From Gaertneriomyces semiglobifer (taxonomy: Eukaryota; Chytridiomycota; Chytridiomycetes; Spizellomycetales; Spizellomycetaceae), in assembly GCA_025558075.1 (NCBI GenBank), contig JAHLKF010000001.1, positions 1,550,001-1,614,000 on the forward strand: a stretch of DNA of 64,000 nucleotides, written 5' to 3'. A program made the translations under genes and the position numbers. The first letter of the stretch is position 1. Every line of letters starts with the position of its first letter. The notes beneath the pieces were generated by a model that saw only the letters and a program-made list of their open reading frames with translations, searched no databases and was not told where the DNA came from. Below, in pieces: positions 1 to 12,299 of the stretch.

Positions 1-286
1 CTTCCGCACTTTTTTGGGCTAAACATTCTCCATCCGCTTTCCACTTTCTTTTTTCGCTTTCCGAATTTGCAACTCGTTCTCCAGCATTCCAAGTCCGAGC
101 TTACATGCAAGGTGCAACCGCTTTCATGTTAATTCGCTACGCAGCATCTTCCAGGCGCCTTGACCGTCCTCTGTTAAACAATCGTTATCAATAAGAAATT
201 GTATCCGTCGCATCTTTTGAAGAGCAAGCGTTAACAAAACAAAGCGTTTCTCCAAGCGCAACCTACGAGCCCGTATATACACAAAA
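1..286. other. Upstream region of CSL4, no gene seen
   Basis: No convincing open frame or RNA gene is visible. The stretch precedes the CSL4 start codon and probably holds its promoter and 5' UTR. No clear TATA box is recognisable. Confidence 0.4.
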
Positions 287-1186
287 ATGACCCAAGTAGT
301 AACGCCTGGCCAGCGGCTGGCACATTCTGGCGATTATCGGGGTAAGTAGCTGGGTTTTCGTACGAGTGTTTTGTATAATTTCCTGCTAACTCGTCAACTA
401 CCAGCATCTGATGGCACATATCAAAAGTGAGCATAAGGCAAACGCATGGGGACTGGGATTTTCTTATAGTAATGCCTCAACGCTTCCAGGGATGACTTCA
501 TATATGCTTCAGTTGTCGGTCGAAGTCAGATACTACCGTCAACAATAGATGGCGAGGTAGCATTACTCCCTGCAATTTGGTGAAACTTTAGCTTTGACAT
601 TAATCAACATTTTCATCCCAGCTACCGGCGATTACCGTCACAAGACATAAAGAAGTAAATGCCATTCCCGATGTCGGCTCCATTGTAACCGGCAAGATCA
701 TTCGTGTCAACCCACGATTTGCCACAATGTCTATCATGGTAGTGGGGTCAACGCCGTGTAAATCGAACTTTGAAGGTATCATCAGAGTGCAGGACATTAG
801 AGCAACTGAGAGAGACAAGGTACAAATCTACAAGAGTTTCCGGCCGGGAGATGTTGTCAGGTGCGTTTTAAAAGTGTGACTGCTGTGCATCTGCGTATAA
901 ATGTGCTCATGTTGATATAGGGCGGAGGTTATCTCTTTGGGAGATGCGAGAAATTATTACTTGTCAACGGCAAAGAATGAACTGGGTGTGATTTTCGCTC
1001 AAAGCATGGCCGGGTTTACAATGATTCCGATATCCTGGGAAGAGATGGTGTGCCCAAAAACAAAGGTATCTATCTGCTCTCCACCGTACCGCCCTCACAG
1101 TGTCTTGCATGGATTTTAGCATATCTGACGCCTTGACACAGGTCATAGAGCACCGAAAATGCGCGAAACCGGAGGCACTACCATAG
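287..1186 (+). CDS. CSL4: Exosome complex component CSL4 (EXOSC1)
   Basis: RNA-binding cap subunit of the nuclear and cytoplasmic RNA exosome, helping feed RNA to the 3'-5' exonuclease core. I resolve six exons: 287-341, 405-426, 490-556, 622-860, 921-1065 and 1142-1186, all with GT..AG introns of about 60-75 nt, giving about 190 aa, the usual size of the family. The N-terminal part starts PGQRLAHSGDY and runs into KDDFIYASVVGR. The S1 domain contains DIRATERDKVQIYKSFRPGD and VISLGDARNYYLSTAKNELG. The last exon ends with HRKCAKPEALP, like the basic tail of yeast and animal Csl4. The chosen ATG gives an N-terminus that aligns from the first residues with known Csl4. The gene is convergent with the mL44 gene, 210 bp away. 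Identity is secure; only the smallest exon (22 nt) needs transcript support. Confidence 0.95.
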
Positions 1187-1396
1187 GTTCTCTACATTAT
1201 TCACCGTTTAATATTTATTGATGGGAGCAAAAAGATTTTACATCGCTAAAAATGCGATAATTGCGCATAAATACAACATGTCGGTACAGTATCTATCCCC
1301 CCGATACAGCTCGTCAAGTACATCCAACCCACTCGTTATCATCTCTCATTAAACTGGCACCCGCCAATCCGTCAAGCCAGATGATGAACCTCGTTC

Positions 1397-2571
1397 TTAT
1401 TGTTTCGCTGCTGCGACGGCTTCATCTTCAAAGAAGGTTGTGCTGTCTTCATCAATCTCAGAAGGCAACTTTACGTTCTTCACCTCCTCCAAGTAATGTC
1501 TCTTCAACGCATCTGTAACAGCCTATTATGCAATATTAGGCTCATGCGTCAAGGAAATGTTTAGGTTTGGTGACGATGGCTACTTACTCGTGCCTCAGCC
1601 ATCTTCAAAGAACTTCCATAACCCTCCCCTATCTTTTGGACTCCGGAATACACTCCAACAACAAACACTGGTGCGTGTGATAGACGACCTGTTTCCTTCA
1701 ACAATCTGATAAAACCGACCGGTTAACGCTTTCGCATGGGTCAACGGCATACAACAAGTGTCCCACCTAGAAACTGGCTTTGAAAGCTTCTTCGATTTGG
1801 CAACTGCCGCCAAAACCGTTTTCGGGTGTGCGAGTTTAAGGTGTGTCTCCATGTCGACTGCTCTCGACAAAATGTTCGCAATGATAAAATCACGGGCTGC
1901 AACCATCCCGTTTTCCTGGTAGATGGCTCCAAGTAAAGCCTGCATTACCCGCCCAGCAATAACAGCTTCACCAGGTGTATCTGGTACTTTAGAACCCTGC
2001 ATATGATCGTTTAAGTCTTCAGAATATCATTTGCCTCCCTCGTGAAAATCAGCTCACCTTCCAGCGCATCACATTTTGGATACCGAAAGTTTTCGCAACG
2101 CCAGCCATAGCCCTTGTCCCAATGTACGCCTCCGCTACGCTGCTTACTGATGGCGCTGGCAGCTGTGGGTACTTGGCAAGGATGTACTCGGCTACGTAGA
2201 GGTTCAAAACCTTGTCACCTATGATCCCATTAACAAGTGTACGTGTGCTCGATGCGGCGCTGGGTGCCCTTACCAAGAAGCTGTAAGCGAAAGAACCTGT
2301 CACCATCAACATTGACAGTATCGTTGTACCGGTACGACGGATGAGTGATGGCATCTAGTAATGTATGATCATCGGCAATGCTAATCTTTGTGCGTTCCCG
2401 GAAGGCAGAGATCTGGGCGGTAACGGCTGCTGGAATGGGACGAAGGAAGGCGGTAGCAGTTTGGCGGGCGGGACAATTTATGTGAAAGGATCGTTGTGGT
2501 GTCCGCCGCGGAGTAAGCGGAGCAGCCAGTCGTAGGAGACCGGACCGCGAGCACAGGAACGTTGGTCGCAT
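1397..2571 (-). CDS. MRPL44: Mitochondrial large ribosomal subunit protein mL44 (MRPL44/Mrpl3), RNase III-like
   Basis: Mitochondrial ribosomal protein of the large subunit, built on an RNase III fold that has lost endonuclease activity. The start at 2571 gives an arginine-rich, mitochondrial-type leader (MRPTFLCSRSGLLRLAAPL...). Next come ITHPSYRYND and GDKVLNLYVAEYILAKYPQL, the degenerate RNase III signature, then PGEAVIAGRVMQALLGAIYQENG. The double-stranded RNA-binding part has PVFVVGVYSGVQKIGEGYGSS and SLKMAEAR. At least four exons are needed; the last joins at AEAR|AVTDALKRHYLEE and ends FFEDEAVAAAKQ-stop. An in-frame ATG at 2769 lies further upstream, but the intervening residues do not look like a leader. 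It faces CSL4 at its 3' end. Family call is firm; the internal exon borders near 2000-2250 are approximate. Confidence 0.9.
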
Positions 2572-2818
2572 CGCAAGCACGGACGGTAGGATGTAGATGG
2601 TGGGGAGAAGCGGGCAACAAGCAGCGGCTAACTGTTGTTGGTCGTTGTGGTGTCGTTGTAGGTGCAGCAACGGGATATGATTCTTTTTGTCGTATGCGTT
2701 TGCACTTTTGAAGCGGATCTGAGCACTTACGGAGTTACCATGGCGACGCACGCGGTGGACAGCGAACACTGCGAAAGTTGCAAACGCAAGCTACTATTGG
2801 AAAAGCATCAACGACGTT

Positions 2819-4120
2819 ATGGCGGCTGCTCAGTTTGGATGGAGGCTTTGGGTCAGGCCGGCACGGGCTGTCAAGGCATGTCGAAATGTAAAGCGATGCT
2901 ATGGCACAACATCGTCCTTTTGGCCTTCCGTAACAGAAGATCATCCGCCGTCCCCCCCACCAAAGTTTACCTCGAAGGATAGTCCCAAAAAACGGATTCC
3001 ACCAAGCAATGTTATGGATATACCAACGTCGGCAGATTTTCCTATTCAACCGTTACGAAGGCCGATTTCCGACAAGTTGCACATTGTGAGCTCGACACCG
3101 GAAGCCCTTCACGCTTCATTGCGAGCGCACGATATTCGCAGAGCGTGGAATGTATATAAACAGATGAGCCGCGAAGGCAAACTTTACAAGCTGCATGGCG
3201 ACGATCACACAGCGATTCTGAGCTGGCTCACATGTCACACGCACCCAAAGCTTGCAGCCATCTTTGCTTCACGTGTGCATGCCAACATGCGGAAATATAA
3301 TATCGCACTGGACTTGCGTGATTACCATTCACTGATGCTATGTCACCTGCGCAACAACGATCCGCGCCGGGTTGCGCAGTTATTCCAAAAGCTGTTACTG
3401 CACCGCATCAAACCGGATGCTAGAGCGTACACATTGATGTTAGCAGCGTATGGACAAGCGGGTGACTATACAGCTGCTACCAGAATATGGAGCCGTATGA
3501 GAGCGGAGCTTCCTGGTGCAAGGGCTGACATGGATTCGTGGGCAACGATGATTGATGTATGTGGGAAGGTCGGTGATGCAGCGGAAGCGTTCAAGTTATT
3601 TGCAGAGCTGCGGGCGTCCAAGGCGCGCATTGACCGAAAGGTCTTTGAAGCTCTCATTCGCGCATTGGGCGCTGGAGGCCATATCGAGGCTGCTTTTGAG
3701 CTGTTTAAAGAACTCAAAGACGGCAAGCATGGCACCACCGTTGATCTAGAAACGTATGATGCCATCATTGCCGCTTGTGAAGCTGCGGATGACAGGGAAT
3801 CTGCCAGGAAGTTATGGAGCGAGTTATTGGAGTTTTGCGGGCCAAAATCACATGTTCCGCTTGCGAGCACTTTCACACGATTGCTCAGCATTTGCGCAGA
3901 GGATGGCGAAGCAGCCCTTGCTATCACTCTGTTTGAAGGTCGATCAAGATTCTATCCGCCGGACTTGCATAGTTATCAGAGTGTAATCTGGGCTTTGTTG
4001 AAATGCGAGAGATGGGCAGACGCGACGGAGTGGTATGAGCGCTTAGTTTCGGAAGGTTACATGCCCGATGCAAATCTCGTACATGCGGCTTTGGCTGCCA
4101 AAAGGAAAGTAATAGCGTAG
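2819..4120 (+). CDS. Pentatricopeptide repeat protein, probably mitochondrial
   Basis: Intronless 433-aa protein. Residues 1-35 are rich in Ala, Arg and Val without acids, as expected of a mitochondrial presequence. From about residue 170 there are consecutive PPR-like helical pairs, each about 35 aa: DYHSLMLCHLRNNDPRRVAQ, AYTLMLAAYGQAGDYTAATR, SWATMIDVCGKVGDAAEAFK, VFEALIRALGAGGHIEAAFE, TYDAIIAACEAADDRESARK and SYQSVIWALLKCERWADATE. PPR proteins bind organellar RNA in a base-specific way and act in its processing or translation. It lies about 250 bp upstream-to-upstream (divergent) from the mL44 gene, so two mitochondrial gene-expression genes share a promoter region. The RNA target cannot be read from the sequence; orthology to a named PPR protein is unknown. 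Confidence 0.9.
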   Translation: MAAAQFGWRLWVRPARAVKACRNVKRCYGTTSSFWPSVTEDHPPSPPPKFTSKDSPKKRIPPSNVMDIPTSADFPIQPLRRPISDKLHIVSSTPEALHASLRAHDIRRAWNVYKQMSREGKLYKLHGDDHTAILSWLTCHTHPKLAAIFASRVHANMRKYNIALDLRDYHSLMLCHLRNNDPRRVAQLFQKLLLHRIKPDARAYTLMLAAYGQAGDYTAATRIWSRMRAELPGARADMDSWATMIDVCGKVGDAAEAFKLFAELRASKARIDRKVFEALIRALGAGGHIEAAFELFKELKDGKHGTTVDLETYDAIIAACEAADDRESARKLWSELLEFCGPKSHVPLASTFTRLLSICAEDGEAALAITLFEGRSRFYPPDLHSYQSVIWALLKCERWADATEWYERLVSEGYMPDANLVHAALAAKRKVIA

Positions 4121-4187
4121 GGGTTTGCAAATAATATATTTACATATAAGTATACAGCAGAGCTGGATCCCGCGTGCGAAACAATGT

Positions 4188-6515
4188 TCAGGTCCAGCTG
4201 AACATCCACTTTCCTGCCGTTCTCGTCACGCCACCAAGCGCCCATTCTTTCGCCCCAACCCATAAATCACCGGTCATATCAAGCTTGGCAAAGACGCTAG
4301 CACCTTTCCAAGCCAAAACCCGCGAGTCGATATCTCGGGGATTTTGCAGTACTTTGGGAGTTAACGCAGCGGTGCTTCCAGTTGCCGAACTACCTGCTAA
4401 CCTAACCTTTATGGGTGTCGCAAGCAAGGCTGTAGACAGTCGCTCTTCAAGTAGCTTTCCCATGCCGAGTGTCATGCCACCCCCTCCTACCACGAGGATT
4501 GATGAACATAACTTTCTGATGCGAGATTCAATGTCGTTGTCTTTTAAATCCGCGTTCACCTCATAGTATGAGCTCAGAGATTTCGCAACTGCTTCATCCA
4601 AAGGGAGAGTGATGTCCTCTAGCGACGTCAAAAATCGTCTCGCAATGAATCCTTCGTCTTCACTACTTGGGTAGCCGGACTCGCTGACCGCTGACAGCGG
4701 TTCATCAATATCCATAGGTGCTACACCCGTTATGTCAACGTCATTGTCCAGTTTACTGTCCAAGGTCGCCACTTGCTTCGATGAATTCCAGAGTATGGGT
4801 ATGCTCGCCCCTTCCAGTTCGTCATCGGCGTTATCGTCCAGGTAATTGCGCCGAAAGACTAAATCACGCAATTTCCGCTTGAAGTCTACCACATAAGGGT
4901 GGAAAAGAAGCTGGAGAACAACAGAGTCAAAACAAGAGTGCGATGCTGACGCGCGAATGCCCGACCTTCTTACCCTTGGTGCAAGGAGAACCTCGTCGTA
5001 CACTTTCATGTTATATAACTGGGTCGCGTCGCGAGGCCCGCGTACATAAAAGTCACAGACATTCACGGCCATATCTACCTGTCGTATTCATTAGCGTAAG
5101 CAAAGTTGGTGGAACCTGCATGTGGCTCACTTCATTGCAGGTGCAAAACTTCTCCTTCAGCTCATCCGCAAGTAACCAATCGTACACCTGGGTTTGAACG
5201 CGTATGTCCTTATACGGAAAGCTACTGTCTAGCAATAAGTTCAAAAAGAACGCCGTGATATCGTCTCCGCCGTACTTCAGGTTTACTCTACATTGAACAA
5301 TGTGAATTGTCGAGCGTGAGCATCGGGGCAGAGGCACTCCATACCGAGATCTTGAGACACATAACCCATCCTCAACGCAAGAAATGCTCGTCTTTTGAGC
5401 ACCGATATCGATGACGCATGCGGTGGTCATCCCAGCTCCAAACGTGGCCGCAACCGATTCCTACTGACAGGAATGAGCCACGAAAACGACGAGATGATAG
5501 AACAGAATGGGTACCTGCAACGCTGTCACAGCACGGAATCCCATATCTTTCAGTATCAATGAAATAAGTGAACGCGCATGGACTCGGCTGAACAGGTCGG
5601 GAAGTACTAGGGCCACGTTGAAATTCTTGAACTCAGACCGTCTGATCCCCAGCTCCGTTTCAAGTGCATCTGTCCATATTGTCTGCAAGTCACCCAAACA
5701 TTCGTGGATGGAGCAGTAATCAGTAACGTTCAGGAGACCATGTTGAATCGGGTAAAATGCGTGACATCGAGCGTCAGAAGTGGTGGATCCCTGAGTGATA
5801 TTCAGTTCGGCAACTCTTAGTGCCTGCCAATAATCTGTTAGGCACTTCCTCAAGGGTGGGAAACGGCGGTGTTTACCTTGGCACCTGTGACATGATGAAC
5901 ATCCGGCCCGACATCTATCCACTCTATTTTGTACGGGTCGTTATGATCCGGTATAGATTGGGGCACGGCTTGCGAGTTGAAGCCTACAACTTGAGCGCGT
6001 GCATTCGGCACATGGCGTATCTTCTGTGACCGCATGCGTATCTTAATATCATCATGGATAGCGTCGAAAAGGTTGGGAGCCGTTCGAATCTCATCGGCAA
6101 AAGGCCCTGCGATCCCAGCACGTTCAACGCGGGCCGGCGAGGTGGCTTTTCGTATACGGCGAACTATTACATGGGGTAATTCTTTTGGAAACGCATCGCC
6201 GGCGCGGCCAATACGTAGATTCCGCGATCCAGGATGGATGACCAACACATCGGCAAAGTTCTCTTCAGGCTACAGAAACATGCATAGATAGTATGTCAGT
6301 TCACGCAATGCAGGGATAAGCTTGATTCATGGCAATTTCGAACTGACATTGGGCTTGAGGCTGGCGACGTTTTCATCGGTCGCGAGGTAGTGCGAACCGG
6401 ATCTTAAGTAAAGTGATTGAACGTTTTTTGGCGCCCAACTCGGCAGCGCTGCTACAATAGGTATTGATGAAAACTTGAACGAAGCTGATCTATGTTGCGG
6501 GTCGTAGTCGCTCAT
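4188..6515 (-). CDS. ARP8: Actin-related protein 8 (ARP8), INO80 chromatin-remodelling subunit
   Basis: Nuclear actin-fold protein of the INO80 complex, binding histones/DNA. The diagnostic segment VIHPGSRNLRIGRAGDAFP lies in the second exon (about 5872-6270). Later exons carry CSIHECLGDLQTIWTDALET, VIDIGAQKTSISCVEDGLC (the phosphate-loop-like actin segment), KYGGDDITAFFLNLLL, and SSILVVGGGGMTLGMGKLLE. The C-terminus SVFAKLDMTGDLWVGAKEW matches the family's final actin block. At least five introns break the gene. Three in-frame ATGs are possible for the first exon (6608, 6524, 6515); I chose 6515 because the residues following it (SDYDPQHRSASFKF) look most like a free N-terminus, but this is a guess. 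It is convergent with the PPR gene, only 67 bp apart. Confidence 0.88.
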
Positions 6516-6796
6516 AACAGGCATGGAAGGTCTGAAAGATGTGTTGGGGGACTTGTTCTTGATCTTGACGCGCAGGGGAAAATCGCTCGCTCGCTTCCAA
6601 GTTCCCAACCTTTACCAGGCGCCACTTTTAAGCCGTTTTAAGCAGACAAAGTGTATACAGCTGTCCACCTCACCCTAGACCCTCCTGGAATGTCTCTGTA
6701 GAGTGCGCTTGTACTTGGTCGGCCGAGCTGTCATTAGTTACGACCATTTCCTAGTACCTGTATTTTAGATCCTCGCGTGATTCTGGATCACGGACG

Positions 6797-9700
6797 ATGG
6801 AATCATATCCTTTGGAGTACGTACTCCATCATGTCCCGCTCATGGGTGCCATTGGCCTCTTGGAGGGTGAGGAAGATCAAGTTGACTTAGAGACTGACGG
6901 GCAAGTGCAAGGCGGCGCCTGGATAGAGCAGTTGCGCCAGGACCTACGCGCGATTCTGTTGGCCAAGAACAACCTGAGTATATGGGACGCAGGCAATGTC
7001 AAGGAGAATCCATTCTTTCATTCGACGATACTAGAGAAGGTGAAGGCCGCTCTCAATAGTACCGGTCGCGTCTGACACAGCTCTAAGCCCACCTCATTTG
7101 TAGAATCACAGTTTCCCGGCCAAGAAGGCGAGCCGCACCACGGCCGGCAGTCCGCATTCACCGTTATCTCCGCTTACCGTCGGGTCATCGTTACATCCAG
7201 ATGGCATTATGGGCACTGAATGGGTACGGCGACACAAAGCCGAGCGACCTGCCGTGATAGTCTGGTTCAACCAGCTTTGGGAGCGACAGGTCGTACCAGA
7301 AACTACAGATCGGCTCGATCCGCTTGGAGCTCATAATGCATCTGGTTTGGTTGAAAGAGAACGTGATCTTATCTTGTGCTCGCAAATTGATACGAAGAAG
7401 TCGGTACATCAATGGAATGATTGCCACTGAGATGCCAATGCTGATGTTCACCTTTAGGAGAAGCTTTGCAGAACGGGGAATAAGATTTGCTATGGTTCTC
7501 ATTATCAAATCGGGCCGGGTAGCGCATCCGCAAGTGCTTGAACGGCTTGCCTTCATAAGGCGCACTTGTCAGCTGGAACTGGGAAGTTCTCTGTTTATCC
7601 TCTCACCGAACGACACAAACATTACGACCTTTATTACTGGGTATGAACAGCATAATTTGTGATATGCGATCGGCCGTCTAATGCTTGTGTGAAGAATGCA
7701 GATTGCTCTAGCAGACCTGGCATACGGCTACTATCGTGACCACGATAAGCGCATAAAGCGGAAGAAAGCGCGGCTACCACCGCTCCATGCCTCCGCGCCG
7801 CCAGCGCAGGCTATGGCTCCTGCTACATCGCCCTTACCGCCCCTCGGATGGCACTTACGCTACGAGTATAAGATAGCTGCATTTGCCGAATTCAGACAAG
7901 ACGTGGAGACGGCCATTAGGTACGTTCTTTGGTCTCCGCGGTGGTATCCGTGCTTTCTTAAATATAGTGTTACAGGCACTACGAGACCGCGTACGATCTA
8001 TTGACCCAGTTGATGCACGGCGCGATGTCTGGCGGAGTGTTAATACCGGGCGGAGGAGGAACTGGCGGTTCCCACTGGCTTCAACCGTTTACATCACGAT
8101 GGACTGACGCCCGCACTTTAGCGGATTGCATCTCTTTAAAGGCAAGTTTCCGTCTGATCGCATGATCTCGCTTGTGTTAATCTTTTGTTGACCCCAAACA
8201 GATATGCAAACTGTACCTGTATGCGGGCTATCCAATGCCTGCACTGCAACAACTGGAGAAGCACATAATGCAATCCAAAATATATCCAGAGTTTGTAGCC
8301 GCTCCATCCACCGAGGTGACAAGCACCGCGCCTGAGCTGTTGCGCTTGGCAGCAAATGTAACTGGCGGTGGATCACCGGGTTACTGGAGTTGGACATCAC
8401 TTCAGTACGTGCGCAACGTAGGAAGGTTAAGCTCTGTATCGCGCCCTAACGATCATTGAATGTAGGTTCCGAGTATTTAGTGAGTTGCTGGAGCTTGCTG
8501 CTTCCAAGAAGAATATTCGTCTTCCATACATACCAACCGGGACTATGCTGTCCCGTCATGCCGGCAGCAATTCAGTACCCATGCTTGTAGGTCACAGCGG
8601 TGATGCGACAACTACTTCGACAGGCCTTTCCGGTGCCACCAATCCTTCCTTGGTAGTCCAGCATGCTGGTTACTATTATATGATTTCTGCGAGGTGCGCT
8701 GAGCAGCGATGGCGACGTTTTCGTGAAGCGAATAAGGTTTGTGCGAATGTTTCCATGACAATTGGAAAGCTTCTAAACGTCGATTCAGTCAGCCACTGTC
8801 ACAGCACCTCCGCCGCCGTCGGCGTCCGCGGAATCACTACGTCCGGGGCCGTTAGGTAAGAAGTAGTTGCCGAGCTTGTAATTCATATTTCTAACTTACT
8901 CCGTAACTCGACCAAAACAGCAACAACGGTCCCCACTTTCGGCGCAGTATCGCACGTTGATGATCAAGCAGCATCGCTTGCTGCCGAAAATACGATTGAT
9001 CATGCAACGATTGTGATTGAACTTTTGACCAAAGCTTATGAACAATTCAAGAAACACAAAGCGGGGCGAATGACGCTTTACTTGGCATCTGAGATAGCGC
9101 GTGTCTACCAACAGAGTGGGAGACACGAGATGGCGCTAAAATTCTTTCAGAGAATTGGCAAGACATACCGGAAAGAGTACTGGAGCAGCGTTCTGCAGGA
9201 CATTTTACAGTGGAGCATACATTGTGCAGAGTCTCTAGATCGTTGGGATGTGGTTATTGAATCCTTGGTGGAGCTCATGAGTGACCGTATGGCAAGCCTG
9301 GTGGAACAGTCTGACAGGGAAGCGGTTGTGAGACGTCTGCTGACAGTCCTTGCAACGCCGTCACCGACGACCGCGCAATCGCTCATGGTTACATTGGACA
9401 TGGATCAGATTGATCCCTTCCTTCATTGTAGCGTTGAAGTGAAAAAGATGAATGCCTATGTCGGAACCCCTGCGCCTTTACAGATCACGTTAAGTGCGCC
9501 ATCTCACATTACACCGGCCATACCTGTGCGGTTGTCAAAGGTCTTCATCAGTTTTTCGAATCCTCAGTACGACCATATGCTTCACGACCATGACGACCCG
9601 TCTGGTTTCCAAACGCCTGGGTCCAGCTTAGAACTTCTTGATTGCACGGACGCTCAGAGTACAATTGTCAATGGTAGACAAGTGTTTACTAAGGCTGTCG

Positions 9701-11407
9701 ATTTGAGCATGAAGGCTGGCCAGACAAAAGTATTGGAGTGTGCATTGGTTCCTGCTGAAACTGGACCTGACTTGAAGATTTTGTCCGTTTCGGTGACTTT
9801 GATGGCGGGTAGTGGTCAGCTCACTTTCGAGTACAAGATTTCAGAAAGGCCCGAAGACATAACGAAACGACGCAGATGGTGTGCACGCGAAAGCGATGGG
9901 CTGCCAAGGTGGACAATGCTTGATGGATACGGCGCCCAGACGTCATTGAGGGTCATTAGAAAGCAGCCCGAGTTGAAGATCAATCTCACTCATGCCCCAC
10001 CTGGCTACCTTGATGAACAATATGTGGTATATGTTGATGTGCAAAATGACGAGCAGGACTCGGTGGAAGCGTTCATGGACGTTGCATTCCGTAATTCTGG
10101 AACCGATAGTATCGACATGACTAGTCGAGTGAGCATAGTTGGAGATGATACAACCCTGGGCACCGAAAACGCCATCGACACCATACCCTTGGGACAAATA
10201 GTTCCTGGGGAAGTAGTTCAACGGCAGCTCTGCCTCGTTTGTACCAACAACCCAGGAGAGCGGGTATTGTACGTAAGTGTATACTCACGTTCTCTCAGAG
10301 GATCAGCGACGTCCCCAGTTCCGAGTAGCGCCACACCCGCATCACATCCGGACCTTTTCTTCCGTAAGAATGAAACAAGTCGCTTACAATTTAGCAGCCC
10401 GTTTGATCTCCAGTGCTCATCGCACGCCGAAGCCTGTGTGCCGTTCGAAACAACCGAAGCTGGACTCTTTGCTGAGGCGGATCCTGATTTGCGGATGAAA
10501 GAGAGGTATCTTGTGGGAGTAGACTTGAAGCTAGCTGGACCGTGGGACTTGGAGGTTGACGATCTCCGTTTTGATCCTCGGAACGTTACGCGTGATTCAG
10601 GACCCTCGGTAGAAATTTCAGCAATCGGTAGTGCTGCTGCACAAACGTCTCCTAAGAGTACGCCAGTGAAGTCTTGGTTGTCTGTAACATATGTTGACAA
10701 TCTCCTTTCTCTAGTATGGACGCCTGGTCACACGTTTGCTCAAGCATATCTTGTCAACATCACCCAGGACCTTGAATCTCGCGTACCTAGCGTACAATTA
10801 GGCGTGATGGTTGTACGATGGCGAAGGTAGGAGGAAGGCTCTGGCTGTTGTGCAGCAGATGAAGTTCTTACAGTGATATCAGGCGGGCTGTTTCATCGAC
10901 GCTGCTCAGCGACTGGACCGAGACGACCCTTTCGCTTCCCGAAGTAGGAATCAGTCGAGAACCAGTTAACGTTCTCGTAGGTGAGTCAATACTATCTCCC
11001 ACATAACGTTTCTGTCTGCTTCTCATCGCGCACTTGCAGACATCCCCACATCCATACACCAAACCATTCCATTTTCTGTTACTTACAACATCTACAACAC
11101 GAGCCTTACTGTGGTTAACCTTATAATATCCATGGAGACCACCGAAGGCTTTGCATTTAGCGGAATCAAACATTCGAATCTGCGGATGCTTCCACTGAGC
11201 AAATCTGTGGTGACGTATAATTGTGTGGGCTTGATTTGTGGAAAAGTCAATGCGCCGAGACTGAAGATCGTCCGCCCTGGCGATGGCGGACAAAGCATTG
11301 AAGTTACGAATATTCAGATCACAGGGGGTGTCCAGAGTGAAGTTGCCTCCGTGGGAGCTCCTGTTTTCGTCAGGCCAAGGAATGGACAACTTTTAAATAC
11401 AGCATGA
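6797..11407 (+). CDS. TRAPPC11: TRAPP complex subunit 11 (TRAPPC11, foie gras/gryzun domains)
   Basis: Subunit of the metazoan-type TRAPPIII tethering complex (ER-Golgi traffic, autophagy); it is missing from budding yeast. The start at 6797 gives a YPLEYVLHHVPLMGAIGLL segment matching the beginning of animal TRAPPC11. The foie gras region includes RPAVIVWFNQLWERQ, VLERLAFIRRTCQLELGSS and LRYEYKIAAFAEFRQDVETA, followed by IELLTKAYEQFKKHKAGRM. A single long exon from about 8930 to 10830 carries the rest of the helical region and the Ig-like gryzun part. The final exon (about 11100-11407) holds the C-terminal GFAFSGIKHSNLRMLPLSK and CGKVNAPRLKIVRPGD blocks. About ten exons are needed, and those between 7075 and 8900 are only approximately placed. 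Confidence 0.9.
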
Positions 11408-11489
11408 CACATGGAGTCAGTACGACGGCACAACTGTGATAATTGTAGATATTCCATAATAAGATGACTCCATATATGCTGCTCTATGA

Positions 11490-12299
11490 TCATTTGCGTA
11501 TGGCTCTGAAAACTACTACTTCCTCTCCTTCATCACCCACTATTGCCTCCATGAGATCGTAATCCCAGCGCAACTTGAAAATTTCAAAGAAAGCATCCTC
11601 TTCGAGCATATCCCGTCTCTCAAGAGCCATCAATAACACGGTTCCAGGGCGGGAAAGCTCGTCTAGCGATTCTGATAAAGCCTGATGATAATCGGGATTG
11701 TACACAACGTCGGCGGCCAAAATGATATCACACTTGGCGTTGGGTATTATAGCTGCGACTTGGTGTTGTTGATCTCGTCCCCACAATAATGGCATTACGC
11801 GAAGTCGTAGCGCCTTTAGGTGATCATTTCCAAACGTTGCGGAAACATTTTGTTGCAGTGTAGGAATAACAGATTCCAGATCCGTTAAGGTTACTTCAAA
11901 GTCGAGGTCGCAGCTGGCGTTTTGCAAGAGCTCGTCAAAGCATTTGGCGAACACCATTCCTGAGATGCCCGTTCCGGCTCCGAGTTCAATCACTCTCAGA
12001 ACTTTGTGTGTTCGTAGTGTCTCATAGTTCTCCACCAGCCATTTCTCGCAATACCGGGCTAACGCTGGACCTGCCCTCCAAATGAGTGTACCTATGCCAT
12101 TCGTCCAACCTTCCGTCTGAATCTCAATCGGACTGAGATGGGCAAACTCTGGCTGTCTGAAGCGATATGTCGCATTTCGTTCTACCATTCCCCTCAATAC
12201 CGATCGTCCAGTGTCCCGCCGTGCTTCATCTTGACAAACTGCAAAAAGTTTCCAGCGCGCAAAGCGTGTGCCGAAGAAATAAACAGCGCCGCCTGACAA
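11490..12299 (-). CDS. METTL21/EFM-like protein lysine methyltransferase (class I, Rossmann fold)
   Basis: Predicted S-adenosylmethionine-dependent methyltransferase of the family-16 group that methylates lysines of elongation factors and chaperones. In 269 aa it shows the SAM-binding motif I VLRVIELGAGTGISGMVFAK, a motif II acid region EVTLTDLESVIPTLQQNV, and the post-motif II signature CDIILAADVVYNPDYHQAL, in the position where this group has a D-x-V-Y motif. The preceding segment LIWRAGPALARYCEKW corresponds to the family's W-x-A/S-x-x-L-x-x-Y element. The ATG at 12299 is the first in frame, but a splice-acceptor-like TTGTCAG sits just upstream of it, so a short 5' exon may exist. It is convergent with TRAPPC11 (82 bp). 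The substrate cannot be told from sequence. Confidence 0.8.
   Translation of the reverse strand: MSGGAVYFFGTRFARWKLFAVCQDEARRDTGRSVLRGMVERNATYRFRQPEFAHLSPIEIQTEGWTNGIGTLIWRAGPALARYCEKWLVENYETLRTHKVLRVIELGAGTGISGMVFAKCFDELLQNASCDLDFEVTLTDLESVIPTLQQNVSATFGNDHLKALRLRVMPLLWGRDQQHQVAAIIPNAKCDIILAADVVYNPDYHQALSESLDELSRPGTVLLMALERRDMLEEDAFFEIFKLRWDYDLMEAIVGDEGEEVVVFRAIRK

Noticed and set aside
3466..3927. Minus-strand frame of 153 aa inside the PPR gene
   Set aside because: Shadow of the PPR reading frame with its Ala-rich repeats; no motif of its own.
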